A DNA stretch of 42,804 nt, taken from the NCBI GenBank assembly GCA_029934515.1, contig JAOZMB010000012.1, forward strand, positions 1 through 42,804, in the 5' to 3' direction. The notes under the pieces are model-generated. The model saw only the letters and a list, made by a program, of their open reading frames with translations. It did no database searches and was not told where the DNA came from. The first letter of the stretch is position 1, and each line of letters starts with the position of its first letter. Shown in pieces: positions 1 to 7,163 of the stretch. This DNA comes from Bacteroidales bacterium. GTDB lineage: Bacteria; Bacteroidota; Bacteroidia; Bacteroidales; JAADGE01. Made by a program: the position numbers and the translations under genes.

Positions 1-114
1 CGAATTATGAATTATGAATTACGAATTACGAATTACGAATTACGAATTACGAATTGGTTTACACATAGTAATAAATATTTTACAAAAAAAACAAACCAAA
101 AAATTATTTTTTAA
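1..114 (+). repeat. GAATTAC heptamer tandem repeat, copy 1 of a dispersed element
   Basis: The first ~57 bases are about 7.5 copies of a 7-base unit, GAATTAT twice and then GAATTAC. They run into GAATTGGTTTACAC and a tail with AATAAATATTTTAC and a T-run at 104-112. The same order of parts recurs at 34255-34331 (+) and 37140-37229 (-), so the heptamer block belongs to a larger dispersed intergenic repeat. The left end is cut by the window. No ORF lies inside. Confidence 0.8.
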
Positions 115-168
115 GAACACATAAATTGAAAAATTATAATTTAATTTTCAATAGTTTAATAATTAATA

Positions 169-176
169 TACTTTTG
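169..176 (+). promoter_or_regulatory. Bacteroidota-type -7 element upstream of the MBL-fold gene
   Basis: TACTTTTG fits the TAnnTTTG consensus of the primary Bacteroidota sigma factor and lies 43 bases upstream of the start codon at 219. No good TTG is seen at the -33 spacing, so the call rests on the -7 box and its position. Confidence 0.5.
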
Positions 177-218
177 CAAAGATTAATGATTCGTATAAAT
201 ACAAACAAAATTATTTAA

Positions 219-857
219 ATGAAAATTAAAATACTTGTATTCAGTCCGTTTAGTGTAAATACTTATGTTATTTATGATGAAACAAACGAATGTGTAATTA
301 TTGACCCAGCATGTTATGATAAAAAAGAACAAGAAAAACTTGAAGATTTTATAAGTTCAAATAAACTAAAGCCAGTAAAATTGTTAAATACGCATTGCCA
401 TCTTGACCATGTCTTTGGAAATAAATTCGTATGCGATACGTTTTCAATAGGTGCAGAAGCTTCAAAAAAAGATGAATTTTTATTAAATGCGGTAACATTC
501 GCCGCAACAAGATACAACTTAAATATTGAAAAACCTTATGCTATAAGTAATTACTTATCAGAACATGATATTATTAGATTTGGAAAATCAGAACTTAAAA
601 TTTTGAATGTTCCTGGACATTCTCCAGGAAGTTTAGTTTATTATTCCGAAAAAGAGCTGTTTGCAATTGTTGGAGATGTTTTGTTCTTTGGTAGCATAGG
701 AAGAACTGATTTGCCCGGAGGAGATTACAATACATTGATATTAAATATAAAAAATAAACTTCTTAGTTTAAATGATAATACAATAGTTTATCCCGGACAC
801 GGACAAAAAACAAAAATAATAACTGAAAAAATAAAAAACCCTTTTTTGAAAAAATAA
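219..857 (+). CDS. MBL-fold metallo-hydrolase (glyoxalase II-like)
   Basis: This is a 212-residue cytoplasmic protein of the metallo-beta-lactamase fold. The zinc signature THCHLDH is at residues 58-64 (H59, H61, D63, H64). Further metal ligands are H134 in VPGHSPG, D153 in VGDVLF and H194 in YPGHG, so the binuclear metal site looks complete. The segment GRTDLPGGD near 161-169 is typical of the YcbL/glyoxalase II-like branch that hydrolyses thioesters or related small substrates. The C-terminal helical domain of classical glyoxalase II is missing, as expected for this short branch. It has its own upstream -7 box. The next gene begins 30 bases downstream and may be co-transcribed. The fold is secure; the substrate is not. 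Confidence 0.85.
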   Translation: MKIKILVFSPFSVNTYVIYDETNECVIIDPACYDKKEQEKLEDFISSNKLKPVKLLNTHCHLDHVFGNKFVCDTFSIGAEASKKDEFLLNAVTFAATRYNLNIEKPYAISNYLSEHDIIRFGKSELKILNVPGHSPGSLVYYSEKELFAIVGDVLFFGSIGRTDLPGGDYNTLILNIKNKLLSLNDNTIVYPGHGQKTKIITEKIKNPFLKK

Positions 858-886
858 ATCTTAAATTAATAAATAAAAGAAAACAA

Positions 887-1402
887 ATGAAAAGATTAAA
901 AGTTCAAAGTATTTTTATACTTACGATGTTTATTTTTGCATCTTCAAGTATTTTTGCACAATATACTGGAGCACAGAATAAGAAAAAACAAAGAATAAGT
1001 GATATTCCAGATTTGACAGAACAGCAAAGAAAACAAATCAAAAAAATTAAGACAGAAACGAAAAAATTTATCTTACCTGTAAGAAATGAAATAGGAGAGA
1101 AAGAAGCAAGATTACAAACTATTACAACTGTTAAAAAGGTTGATATGAAAAAGATAAATAAAGTACTCGAAGAGATATCTGCATTAAAACTAAAAATTGT
1201 GATGAAAAAAGAGGAGTCAAGACAAGAAATAAGAGCTTTACTTAATGATGACCAAAGAGTTGATTTTGATATGCAGGGACATGAACCAGACAGAGCGAAA
1301 CCAAGAAAACCCAAAAAACCAAGAAAACCACGTAAACCAAGAAACCCAAACAAAAATACAAAAAATAAGAACAAAGATTCTGATAATGAAAGAACAAAAT
1401 AA
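887..1402 (+). CDS. Small secreted basic protein, Spy/CpxP-like
   Basis: This is a 171-residue protein with a signal peptide (residues 1-24, hydrophobic core FILTMFIFASSSIF, then AQ). The mature part is helical and highly charged. The stretch TEQQRKQIKKIKTETKK with a later LLNDDQRVDFD near 117-127 resembles the helix repeat of Spy/CpxP-like periplasmic chaperones (LTxxQ motifs). The C-terminus (about 133-171) is a low-complexity Lys/Arg/Pro tail with repeated RKP units followed by NKN repeats. No catalytic motif is seen. A factor-independent terminator follows at 1438-1468. The Spy-like assignment is by motif resemblance only; a generic envelope-stress or cell-wall-associated protein is equally possible. 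Confidence 0.6.
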   Translation: MKRLKVQSIFILTMFIFASSSIFAQYTGAQNKKKQRISDIPDLTEQQRKQIKKIKTETKKFILPVRNEIGEKEARLQTITTVKKVDMKKINKVLEEISALKLKIVMKKEESRQEIRALLNDDQRVDFDMQGHEPDRAKPRKPKKPRKPRKPRNPNKNTKNKNKDSDNERTK

Positions 1403-1437
1403 ATGTTAATGAATATTTTAACAATATATAAATTTAT

Positions 1438-1468
1438 AAGACGGATAAATATTTTTATTCGTCTTTTT
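1438..1468 (+). terminator. Rho-independent terminator after the Spy-like gene
   Basis: A 12-base stem (1438-1449 with 1454-1465, one G-T wobble) closes a short loop and is followed by TTT. It lies 36 bases after the stop at 1402 and separates this gene from rsmG. Confidence 0.7.
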
Positions 1469-1528
1469 ATTGTTTTAATGATAATCAAAAAAAAGTAATT
1501 TTCTAAATTAAAAAACCTGTAATTAACG

Positions 1529-2152
1529 ATGAAACTTATTCTAAAATATTTTAAAAATATTACTAAGACTCAAACAATACAATTTCAGAACCTGTACTGT
1601 ATATATAAAAAATGGAACGCAAAAATAAATGTTATTTCACGAAAAGATATTGACAATATTTACGAAAAACATGTATTGCATTCGCTTGCGATAGCAAAAT
1701 TTATAAATTTTACGACAGGAACAAAAATTATTGATGTCGGTACTGGAGGAGGATTTCCGGGTATTCCGTTGGCAATTATTTTTCCAGAAGTTGAATTTAC
1801 ATTAATTGATTCAACAGCAAAAAAAATAAAAGTGGTTGATAATATTGTCAACGAACTTGGACTGAAAAATGTAAAAACATATCAAAAAAGAAGTAATGAA
1901 TTTAACCGCAAATTTGATTTTATTACTGGAAGAGCAGTAAGTTCGTTTCCTAAATTTAAAGAATCAGTAAAACATTTGATAAGCAAAAAAAATAAAAATA
2001 AATTACCAAACGGGATATTGTATCTAAAAGGTGGTGATTTTGAAAATGAAATAACAAACAAGAACGAAAAAATAATAATTACAAACATTAATAATTATTT
2101 TAAAGAAGATTTCTTTGAAACAAAGAAAATAATATTTCTGAACTTTTATTGA
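1529..2152 (+). CDS. rsmG: 16S rRNA (guanine527-N7)-methyltransferase RsmG
   Basis: This is a 207-residue class I SAM-dependent methyltransferase of the RsmG/GidB family, normal length for the family. The SAM-binding loop is IIDVGTGGGFPGIP at residues 67-80, preceded by the diagnostic WNAKINVISRKD and HVLHSLAIA segments (about 29-55). FTLIDSTAKK near 92-101 carries the acidic residue that binds the SAM ribose, and FDFITGRAVS near 129-138 is the later family motif. The enzyme methylates N7 of G527 in the 530 loop of 16S rRNA; loss in other bacteria gives low-level streptomycin resistance. It stands alone between a terminator and the AAA ATPase gene. Confidence 0.95.
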   Translation: MKLILKYFKNITKTQTIQFQNLYCIYKKWNAKINVISRKDIDNIYEKHVLHSLAIAKFINFTTGTKIIDVGTGGGFPGIPLAIIFPEVEFTLIDSTAKKIKVVDNIVNELGLKNVKTYQKRSNEFNRKFDFITGRAVSSFPKFKESVKHLISKKNKNKLPNGILYLKGGDFENEITNKNEKIIITNINNYFKEDFFETKKIIFLNFY

Positions 2153-2225
2153 CAAGTAATTATGCGGTAATTGAAAATAAAAATAAATGTTTTGATGATT
2201 TTTTTTATTATATATAAAAAATTAA

Positions 2226-2233
2226 TATTTTTG
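2226..2233 (+). promoter_or_regulatory. Bacteroidota-type -7 element upstream of the AAA/nuclease gene
   Basis: TATTTTTG matches TAnnTTTG. It is 118 bases upstream of the start at 2351, which implies a leader of about 100 bases. No TTG is seen at the -33 spacing. Confidence 0.45.
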
Positions 2234-2350
2234 CAAAGTTAAATTAAATTGTTTTCGGTAATGTGCAATGCAAATAAAAGTTCACCTAAATAATTTAACG
2301 AAGTCTTTATTATTGAATATTTTAGAGACTTCTTTTATATAAAAATAGAT

Positions 2351-3865
2351 ATGCGAAAATTTAATACATCTGGACCCAATATATCAGAACGACATTATAC
2401 AATAAATAGAACTAATCTAATTAAAGAAGGAATAAATTTAGTTCAAGAAGAACGATATTTTACAATTTGGGCTCCTCGGCAAACAGGTAAAAGCACTTAT
2501 TTTGGACAGCTTGCAAAAGAATTAGAAAAACAAGATTATAAAGTTGCTCAAATAAGTTTTGAAGGAGCTACAACAACTTCAATAGAAGTATTTATAAGGG
2601 AACTTATTTATCAACTTAATCGTTTTTGGCATACATATTTTGCAGAAACAGAATTATTTGAAATATTTAGCGGAATATCAAAAATAAAAGATAAAAAATG
2701 TGTCTTAATAATTGATGAAGTAGAAGAAATAAATCCTGAATATTTTGGGACTTTTTTACATTCAATACGAAGAGTTTATCATTCAAGACACAATCATTGT
2801 TTGAAAAGCGTAATCCTTGTAGGTGTAAAAAATATTGTAGGAATTATCAGCGATAATGCAAGTCCGTTTAATATTACAGATAACTTAAATATTCCATATT
2901 TTACATCCAAAGAAGTTCTCGAACTTTTTGCATTACACGAAGATACAACAAAACAAAAGTTTAATAAAAATGTTACAGAAAAAATCATTCAAATAACTGC
3001 AAACCAACCTGGACTAGTAAATGGATTTGCTAAAAAACTTGTTGAAAATAATCCAGAAAAAAAAGAAATTGATTACAACGATTATTTAGAAGTAGAAGAC
3101 TGGTATTTAAGAATAGCAATTGATAAAAATTTTGAAAATATACATAACAAGGCAAAACAAGAACGTAATTTTGTAGAACGACTTTTGTTTACAGAAAACA
3201 AAATACCTTTTGAAATAGATAGAGATAGTATAAAATTATTGCATACCAACGGATTAATAAAAGATGACGGAAAAGGATATGTTACTTTTTGGGTGCCGTT
3301 CTATAAAAAAAGATTATATAAAGCATTTTATCCATATACAAATGGAGAACAACGACAAATTAGCAGGACAATTTATGCACCTGACTATTTATCGGAAACA
3401 GGAGAATTAAAGATTGAAAAATTAATAAATACTTACAAAAGTTATGTAAAAAGACGTGGTTTTAAAGTATATATGCAAAAAGATGATGATGGTAATTATA
3501 AATCTTTAAAAGAGAGTGCATTAATATATAGCTTTGAAACATATATTAACGCAACAATGCAAGAATTAAACGGAAAAATATATCGAGAAGCTGATACAGG
3601 ACTTGGTAAAAGCGATATGATAATAAATATTGCAAATAAAGAATTTTTAATAGAAACCAAAGTTTATTACAGTCCTGGACGATTTGAAAAAGGCAAAAAA
3701 CAACTCGCTTATTATTGCAAAAGTTTAGAATTAAATAAAGGAATATACATAGTATTTATACCTGAAAATATCGCATATCCAGATATTGTAAAAGAACAAA
3801 CAGAAAATATAAATGATATTGAAATAACATCTTATTTGATAAAATACGATGAAACAAAATGGTAA
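2351..3865 (+). CDS. AAA-like ATPase with C-terminal PD-(D/E)XK nuclease domain
   Basis: This is a 504-residue cytoplasmic protein. Walker A is APRQTGKST (residues 41-49) and Walker B is CVLIIDE (117-123), followed by acidic residues typical of the AAA-like families amplified in Bacteroidota genomes. The middle is helical and includes a winged-helix-like stretch with KLLHTNGLIKDDG near 295-307. The C-terminal ~100 residues contain READTGLGKSD (about 412-422) and, roughly 15 residues later, IETK. This is the D...ExK arrangement of PD-(D/E)XK nuclease-fold domains (PDDEXK_9-like). The family is known from sequence surveys as an abundant accessory ATPase of uncertain function, possibly defence- or mobile-element-related. 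The gene has its own upstream promoter-like box. The following DUF2283 gene may be unrelated. Confidence 0.8.
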   Translation: MRKFNTSGPNISERHYTINRTNLIKEGINLVQEERYFTIWAPRQTGKSTYFGQLAKELEKQDYKVAQISFEGATTTSIEVFIRELIYQLNRFWHTYFAETELFEIFSGISKIKDKKCVLIIDEVEEINPEYFGTFLHSIRRVYHSRHNHCLKSVILVGVKNIVGIISDNASPFNITDNLNIPYFTSKEVLELFALHEDTTKQKFNKNVTEKIIQITANQPGLVNGFAKKLVENNPEKKEIDYNDYLEVEDWYLRIAIDKNFENIHNKAKQERNFVERLLFTENKIPFEIDRDSIKLLHTNGLIKDDGKGYVTFWVPFYKKRLYKAFYPYTNGEQRQISRTIYAPDYLSETGELKIEKLINTYKSYVKRRGFKVYMQKDDDGNYKSLKESALIYSFETYINATMQELNGKIYREADTGLGKSDMIINIANKEFLIETKVYYSPGRFEKGKKQLAYYCKSLELNKGIYIVFIPENIAYPDIVKEQTENINDIEITSYLIKYDETKW

Positions 3866-3979
3866 TACGAAGAATACAAGCACATATCATTTGCTTGCTG
3901 GCAGTTACCGTTATTGGCTATTTTGACAACAATAGAAACTCTAAGACACAACTATCTTATAACAAAACTATTATTGCAA

Positions 3980-4213
3980 ATGAAAATATCTTATGACAAA
4001 GAAGCCGATGCGTTTTATATTAAATTAACAGACAAAAAAATTGTAGAAAACAAAGAAATTGCTGATAATATAGTAATTGATTTCGATAAAGATAACAATG
4101 TTGTAGGAATTGAAGTAATATATTTTGTTTCAAAACACAAACAAAACTTCTTTCCTGTATTTAAACAGGTGGAACAATCGGTTTGGGGATTAGGAACACT
4201 TACAACAGTATGA
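3980..4213 (+). CDS. DUF2283 domain protein
   Basis: This 77-residue protein begins MKISYDKEADAFYIKL, the standard N-terminus of DUF2283. The family continues with a DNIVIDFDKDNNVVGIEV segment, also present. An in-frame ATG lies upstream at 3914, but the extra 22 residues have no family match, so the start at 3980 is preferred. The C-terminal ~27 residues (SKHKQNFFPVF onward) are hydrophobic and aromatic and unlike the usual short tail, so the end may be altered. DUF2283 proteins are often found beside DUF4258 or other toxin-antitoxin-like partners, but none is seen here. A strong terminator follows. Function unknown. Confidence 0.75.
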   Translation: MKISYDKEADAFYIKLTDKKIVENKEIADNIVIDFDKDNNVVGIEVIYFVSKHKQNFFPVFKQVEQSVWGLGTLTTV

Positions 4214-4217
4214 TAAT

Positions 4218-4248
4218 AAAGCCTTACATTCTTGTTGTAAGGCTTTTT
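4218..4248 (+). terminator. Rho-independent terminator after the DUF2283 gene
   Basis: A perfect 10-base stem (4218-4227 AAAGCCTTAC with 4237-4246) closes a 9-base loop and runs into a T-tract. It begins immediately after the DUF2283 stop codon. Confidence 0.9.
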
Positions 4249-4326
4249 ATATTGAAATATTAATAATATTTTACGAACTTGTAATTAGTCTAATTTTTTA
4301 TTTATAATTATTAAATATATTTTAAA

Positions 4327-4983
4327 ATGGCGAAAAAAAAAGAATCAACATTTGTAAATATGGTTGTTATGTTATTGCTTGTTTCGGCAGTTGCAGCTAC
4401 TGCCTTAGCTTTTGTATATCAGGTTACAAAAAAACCAATAGCGAAAGCAAAATTAAAAAAAGATAAGAAAGCAGTAGGGCTTGTTGTTCCAAAATTCAAT
4501 AACAACCCAGTGGGCGAATCGGATACATTGAGAATAGATAAAAGAAGCGAACTAATATTTTATCCAGCAAAAAAAGATGGAAAACTCATTGGAGTAGCTG
4601 TAAAAACATTCTCAGATATTGGATTTACAGAAAGAATAAAAATTATGGTTGGATTCTCTGCTGAAGGAAAAATTTACGGAACTTCTGTTCTCGAACACAA
4701 AGAAACACCCGGACTGGGAGACAAAATGCAGAAGAACAAAACAACTGATATCATTGAAAACGAAGACGGTAGCAAAGATACAACATGGTGGAGTAAACAA
4801 TTTATTGGAAAGACCCCAAAATTTAAAATTACAAAACAAGACGTAAAAGAACCAACTAATATAAAAGTATCTAAAGACGGAGGAGAAGTTGATGCAATTA
4901 CTGCTGCAACAATAACATCAAGAGCCTTTTGTGATGCCATAAATAGAGCTTATATTGAATTTGAGAAAAGACAGAAGAAATAA
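4327..4983 (+). CDS. rnfG: RnfG-like FMN-binding electron-transport subunit
   Basis: This 218-residue protein has one N-terminal membrane helix (about residues 10-31) and an extracytoplasmic FMN_bind domain. The covalent flavin-attachment region is DAITAATITSRA beginning at D189; T195 is the expected flavinylated Thr, and the usual SGAT is TAAT here. LEHKETPGLGDKM near 120-132 is the second conserved RnfG/NqrC motif. In the Rnf complex this subunit passes electrons between ferredoxin and NAD while ions are pumped. Size and motifs fit RnfG better than NqrC (~255 residues). Unusually, none of rnfA, B, C, D or E is adjacent. The flanks are a terminator and a CapA-like gene. Confidence 0.85.
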   Translation: MAKKKESTFVNMVVMLLLVSAVAATALAFVYQVTKKPIAKAKLKKDKKAVGLVVPKFNNNPVGESDTLRIDKRSELIFYPAKKDGKLIGVAVKTFSDIGFTERIKIMVGFSAEGKIYGTSVLEHKETPGLGDKMQKNKTTDIIENEDGSKDTTWWSKQFIGKTPKFKITKQDVKEPTNIKVSKDGGEVDAITAATITSRAFCDAINRAYIEFEKRQKK

Positions 4984-5008
4984 AAATAATTTGAACAAAT
5001 ATAAATAT

Positions 5009-6085
5009 ATGTTATCAAAACAAAAAATTTCAATATTGTTATTATTATTTTCAATAACAATTGCTCATGCTCAGGAGTATTCTAATTCTGAAATTGTAAA
5101 GAGTGATACTATAAGTATAATAGGAGTTGGAGATATTATGCTCGGAACAAATTATCCTGTTTCGCCAAATTATCTGCCAAAGAATAACGATTGTAGTTCA
5201 CTGCTTGCGCCTGTTGTTGATGTTTTGCGCAATGCAGATTTAACTTTTGGAAATTGTGAAGGAACATTCTCTGATTATCCAGAATATGTAGAAGAATGCG
5301 AAGAGCCACAATCGTGTTATCGTTTCAGTATGCCTGAAAAATATGTAAATTGTTTTGTAAATGCTGGATTTGATGTCCTTAGTATAGCCAATAATCATCT
5401 CGGCGATTTAGGAACTTATGGTAGAGAAAATACTATGAAAGTGCTAAAAAATGCTGGATTAAATTATGCTGGATTAATATCCTGTCCACATGATACATTT
5501 ACAATAAACAATGTAAAATACGGTTTTTGTGCTTTTGCTCCAAATCAGAGAACTTGTCAAATTACAGATTATAAAACTCTTACAAAAACTGTAAAGATGC
5601 TAAAAAAAGAATGTCAAATTGTTATAGTCTCTTTTCACGGTGGTGCCGAGGGCAGAGCACACGAACATATAACCAGAGAATATGAACAATATCTTGAACT
5701 AAACAGAGGAAATGTATATAAATTCGCTCACACAGCAATTGATGCAGGTGCCGATGTAGTTTTCGGACACGGCCCACACGTTACACGTGCAATAGAACTT
5801 TATAAAAAACGATTTATTGCATACAGTATGGGAAATTTCTGTACATATCGTAGATTTAATATTCAAGGAATTAATGGAATTGCACCAATTATAAAAATTT
5901 TTGTTAATGAAAATGGAGAATTCTTAAAAGGTAAAATAATTGCAACATACCAAAATAAAATGACAGGAACAAAAATAGACAAAAAAAATAGAGTTATTAA
6001 ACGTATGCAGGAACTCGTTAAAACAGACTTTCCGAAATCTATTATAAAAATAACAAATGATGGAAATATATTAATTAAAAATTAA
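5009..6085 (+). CDS. CapA-family protein (poly-gamma-glutamate capsule synthesis-type metallophosphatase fold)
   Basis: With the start at 5009 the protein has 358 residues and a clean signal peptide (MLSKQKISILLLLFSITIAHAQ). The upstream in-frame ATG at 4955 lies inside rnfG and would bury the signal, so it is rejected. PGA_cap/CapA motifs appear in order: IIGVGDIMLG (38-46, metal-ligand D42), VLSIANNHLGDLG, IVIVSFHGGAEG, ADVVFGHGPHV and FIAYSMGNF. These are the Asp, Asn-His, His and Gly-His positions of the calcineurin-like fold. Relatives of CapA take part in poly-gamma-glutamate or other cell-surface polymer export, but many Bacteroidota members have no known polymer. It follows rnfG by 25 bases and may share its transcript. 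Confidence 0.85.
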   Translation: MLSKQKISILLLLFSITIAHAQEYSNSEIVKSDTISIIGVGDIMLGTNYPVSPNYLPKNNDCSSLLAPVVDVLRNADLTFGNCEGTFSDYPEYVEECEEPQSCYRFSMPEKYVNCFVNAGFDVLSIANNHLGDLGTYGRENTMKVLKNAGLNYAGLISCPHDTFTINNVKYGFCAFAPNQRTCQITDYKTLTKTVKMLKKECQIVIVSFHGGAEGRAHEHITREYEQYLELNRGNVYKFAHTAIDAGADVVFGHGPHVTRAIELYKKRFIAYSMGNFCTYRRFNIQGINGIAPIIKIFVNENGEFLKGKIIATYQNKMTGTKIDKKNRVIKRMQELVKTDFPKSIIKITNDGNILIKN

Positions 6086-6134
6086 TAAATTTATAATTTT
6101 ATATCTGTTATAGTAAATTTTAGAAAAATATTTT

Positions 6135-6165
6135 TTGTATGTTTTAAATTAAATATATACATTTG
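6135..6165 (+). promoter_or_regulatory. rpsP promoter (-33 TTG, -7 TACATTTG)
   Basis: TTG at 6135-6137 is separated by 20 bases from TACATTTG at 6158-6165, which fits the Bacteroidota TTG-N19-21-TAnnTTTG promoter. The rpsP start is 40 bases further downstream. Confidence 0.8.
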
Positions 6166-6204
6166 TACGATTTTTATTTTTTTTAACATAAAACAAAATT
6201 AATT

Positions 6205-6705
6205 ATGCCAGTAAAGATCAGATTAGCAAGACATGGAAGAAAAAGAAGACCATTTTATTACATTATTGCTGCAGACAGCAGGGCACCGCGCGACGGTAGG
6301 TATATAGAACGAATAGGTTCATATGATCCAAATACCGATCCTGCCACAATTGATCTGGATTTTGACAAAGCACTTACATGGCTTCAGAACGGAGCAGTCC
6401 CAACGAATACATGTAGGGCAATTTTATCTTATAAAGGTGTTTTACACAAAAAACATCTTCTCGGAGGTGTTGCAAAAGGTGCATTCACAGAGGAAATAGC
6501 AGAAGAAAAATTTCAGGAATGGATGAACGAAAAAGAAGAAAAGATACAAGATAAAAAAAATAAACTTACAGAACAATCTAAAAATGATGCAAAAAAACGA
6601 CTCAATGCAGAAACAAAAATAAACGAAGCTAGGATTGAAAAGTTAAATGCAAAAAATACAAAAAAAATAGAAACAGAACAAGAAAAACAAAATGAAGAAC
6701 AGTAA
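6205..6705 (+). CDS. rpsP: 30S ribosomal protein S16
   Basis: Residues 1-80 are S16: [20 protein letters not shown], then [21 protein letters not shown] and the later KGVLHKKHL. The protein is 166 residues, about twice the minimal S16. Residues ~100-166 are a Lys/Glu/Asn-rich helical tail with no hydrophobic core, and Bacteroidota S16 proteins commonly carry such extensions. S16 binds early in 30S assembly near the 5' domain of 16S rRNA. The gene has its own strong promoter and is followed by a long palindromic terminator. The rimM-trmD-rplS partners seen in other phyla are not adjacent. Confidence 0.95.
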   Translation: MPVKIRLARHGRKRRPFYYIIAADSRAPRDGRYIERIGSYDPNTDPATIDLDFDKALTWLQNGAVPTNTCRAILSYKGVLHKKHLLGGVAKGAFTEEIAEEKFQEWMNEKEEKIQDKKNKLTEQSKNDAKKRLNAETKINEARIEKLNAKNTKKIETEQEKQNEEQ

Positions 6706-6732
6706 ATGATAATTACCAATTTTTTTTGTATG

Positions 6733-6753
6733 AAACTTATAAATAATAAGTTT
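6733..6753 (+). terminator. Weak hairpin just after rpsP
   Basis: AAACTTAT (6733-6740) pairs with ATAAGTTT (6746-6753) around a 5-base loop and is followed by TTATCTATG. It is AT-rich and weak. It may be a first terminator before the stronger hairpin at 6791. Confidence 0.35.
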
Positions 6754-6790
6754 TATCTATGAAACAATCAATTTAGATTTATCGTTAAAG

Positions 6791-6828
6791 ATTATTAATC
6801 CCGACACATTTGTGCCGGGATTAATAAT
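6791..6828 (+). terminator. Long palindromic terminator downstream of rpsP
   Basis: The 18-base arms at 6791-6808 and 6811-6828 are complementary with one mismatch, with TT at the centre. The strong core is ATCCCG/CGGGAT. The right arm is followed by TTTTATG, so it can end rpsP transcription. The remainder of the 457-base gap to 7164 shows no ORF or RNA that I recognise, only the -7 box at 7068. Confidence 0.75.
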
Positions 6829-7067
6829 TTTATGTACTCTGATTTGTAATGACGAGGATTTTTAGAATATTGTTTTTTTTAAAACAGCCTTATGATTAAC
6901 TTAAAAATATATTGGTATTACATAGTTTTATTCCCTTCTAATAACACTTTTAATTGAGTATTTCAGAATATAACCACCTGATGCTCTTCTATTTTATTTA
7001 TCATGAAAATTTGATGCATTTGCAATAATGATTATTAAAAAAAATTTCATTTTTTATTTTTTATTTT

Positions 7068-7075
7068 TAATTTTG
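7068..7075 (+). promoter_or_regulatory. -7 element upstream of the envelope-protein pair
   Basis: TAATTTTG matches TAnnTTTG, 88 bases upstream of the start at 7164. No TTG lies at the expected -33 spacing. The 16-base gap between the next two genes suggests that this promoter serves both. Confidence 0.5.
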
Positions 7076-7163
7076 CAAATGAGAATAAAATATTCAATTT
7101 TATACAACTAAGTTAGAAAAAATATTTTAATTCTTAATTAAACATATTAAAATTAATAATTAC

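Noticed and set aside
1-57. Heptamer block considered as a CRISPR array
   Set aside because: Units are 7 bases with no spacers, so it is a simple tandem repeat.
904-1488. Minus-strand 194-residue ORF overlapping the Spy-like gene
   Set aside because: It is hydrophobic and Phe/Leu/Ser-rich, the antisense of a Lys-rich gene, and lacks any motif or start context.
3914-3979. Upstream start for the DUF2283 gene
   Set aside because: The extra 22 residues are not part of the family, which begins exactly at the internal Met at 3980.
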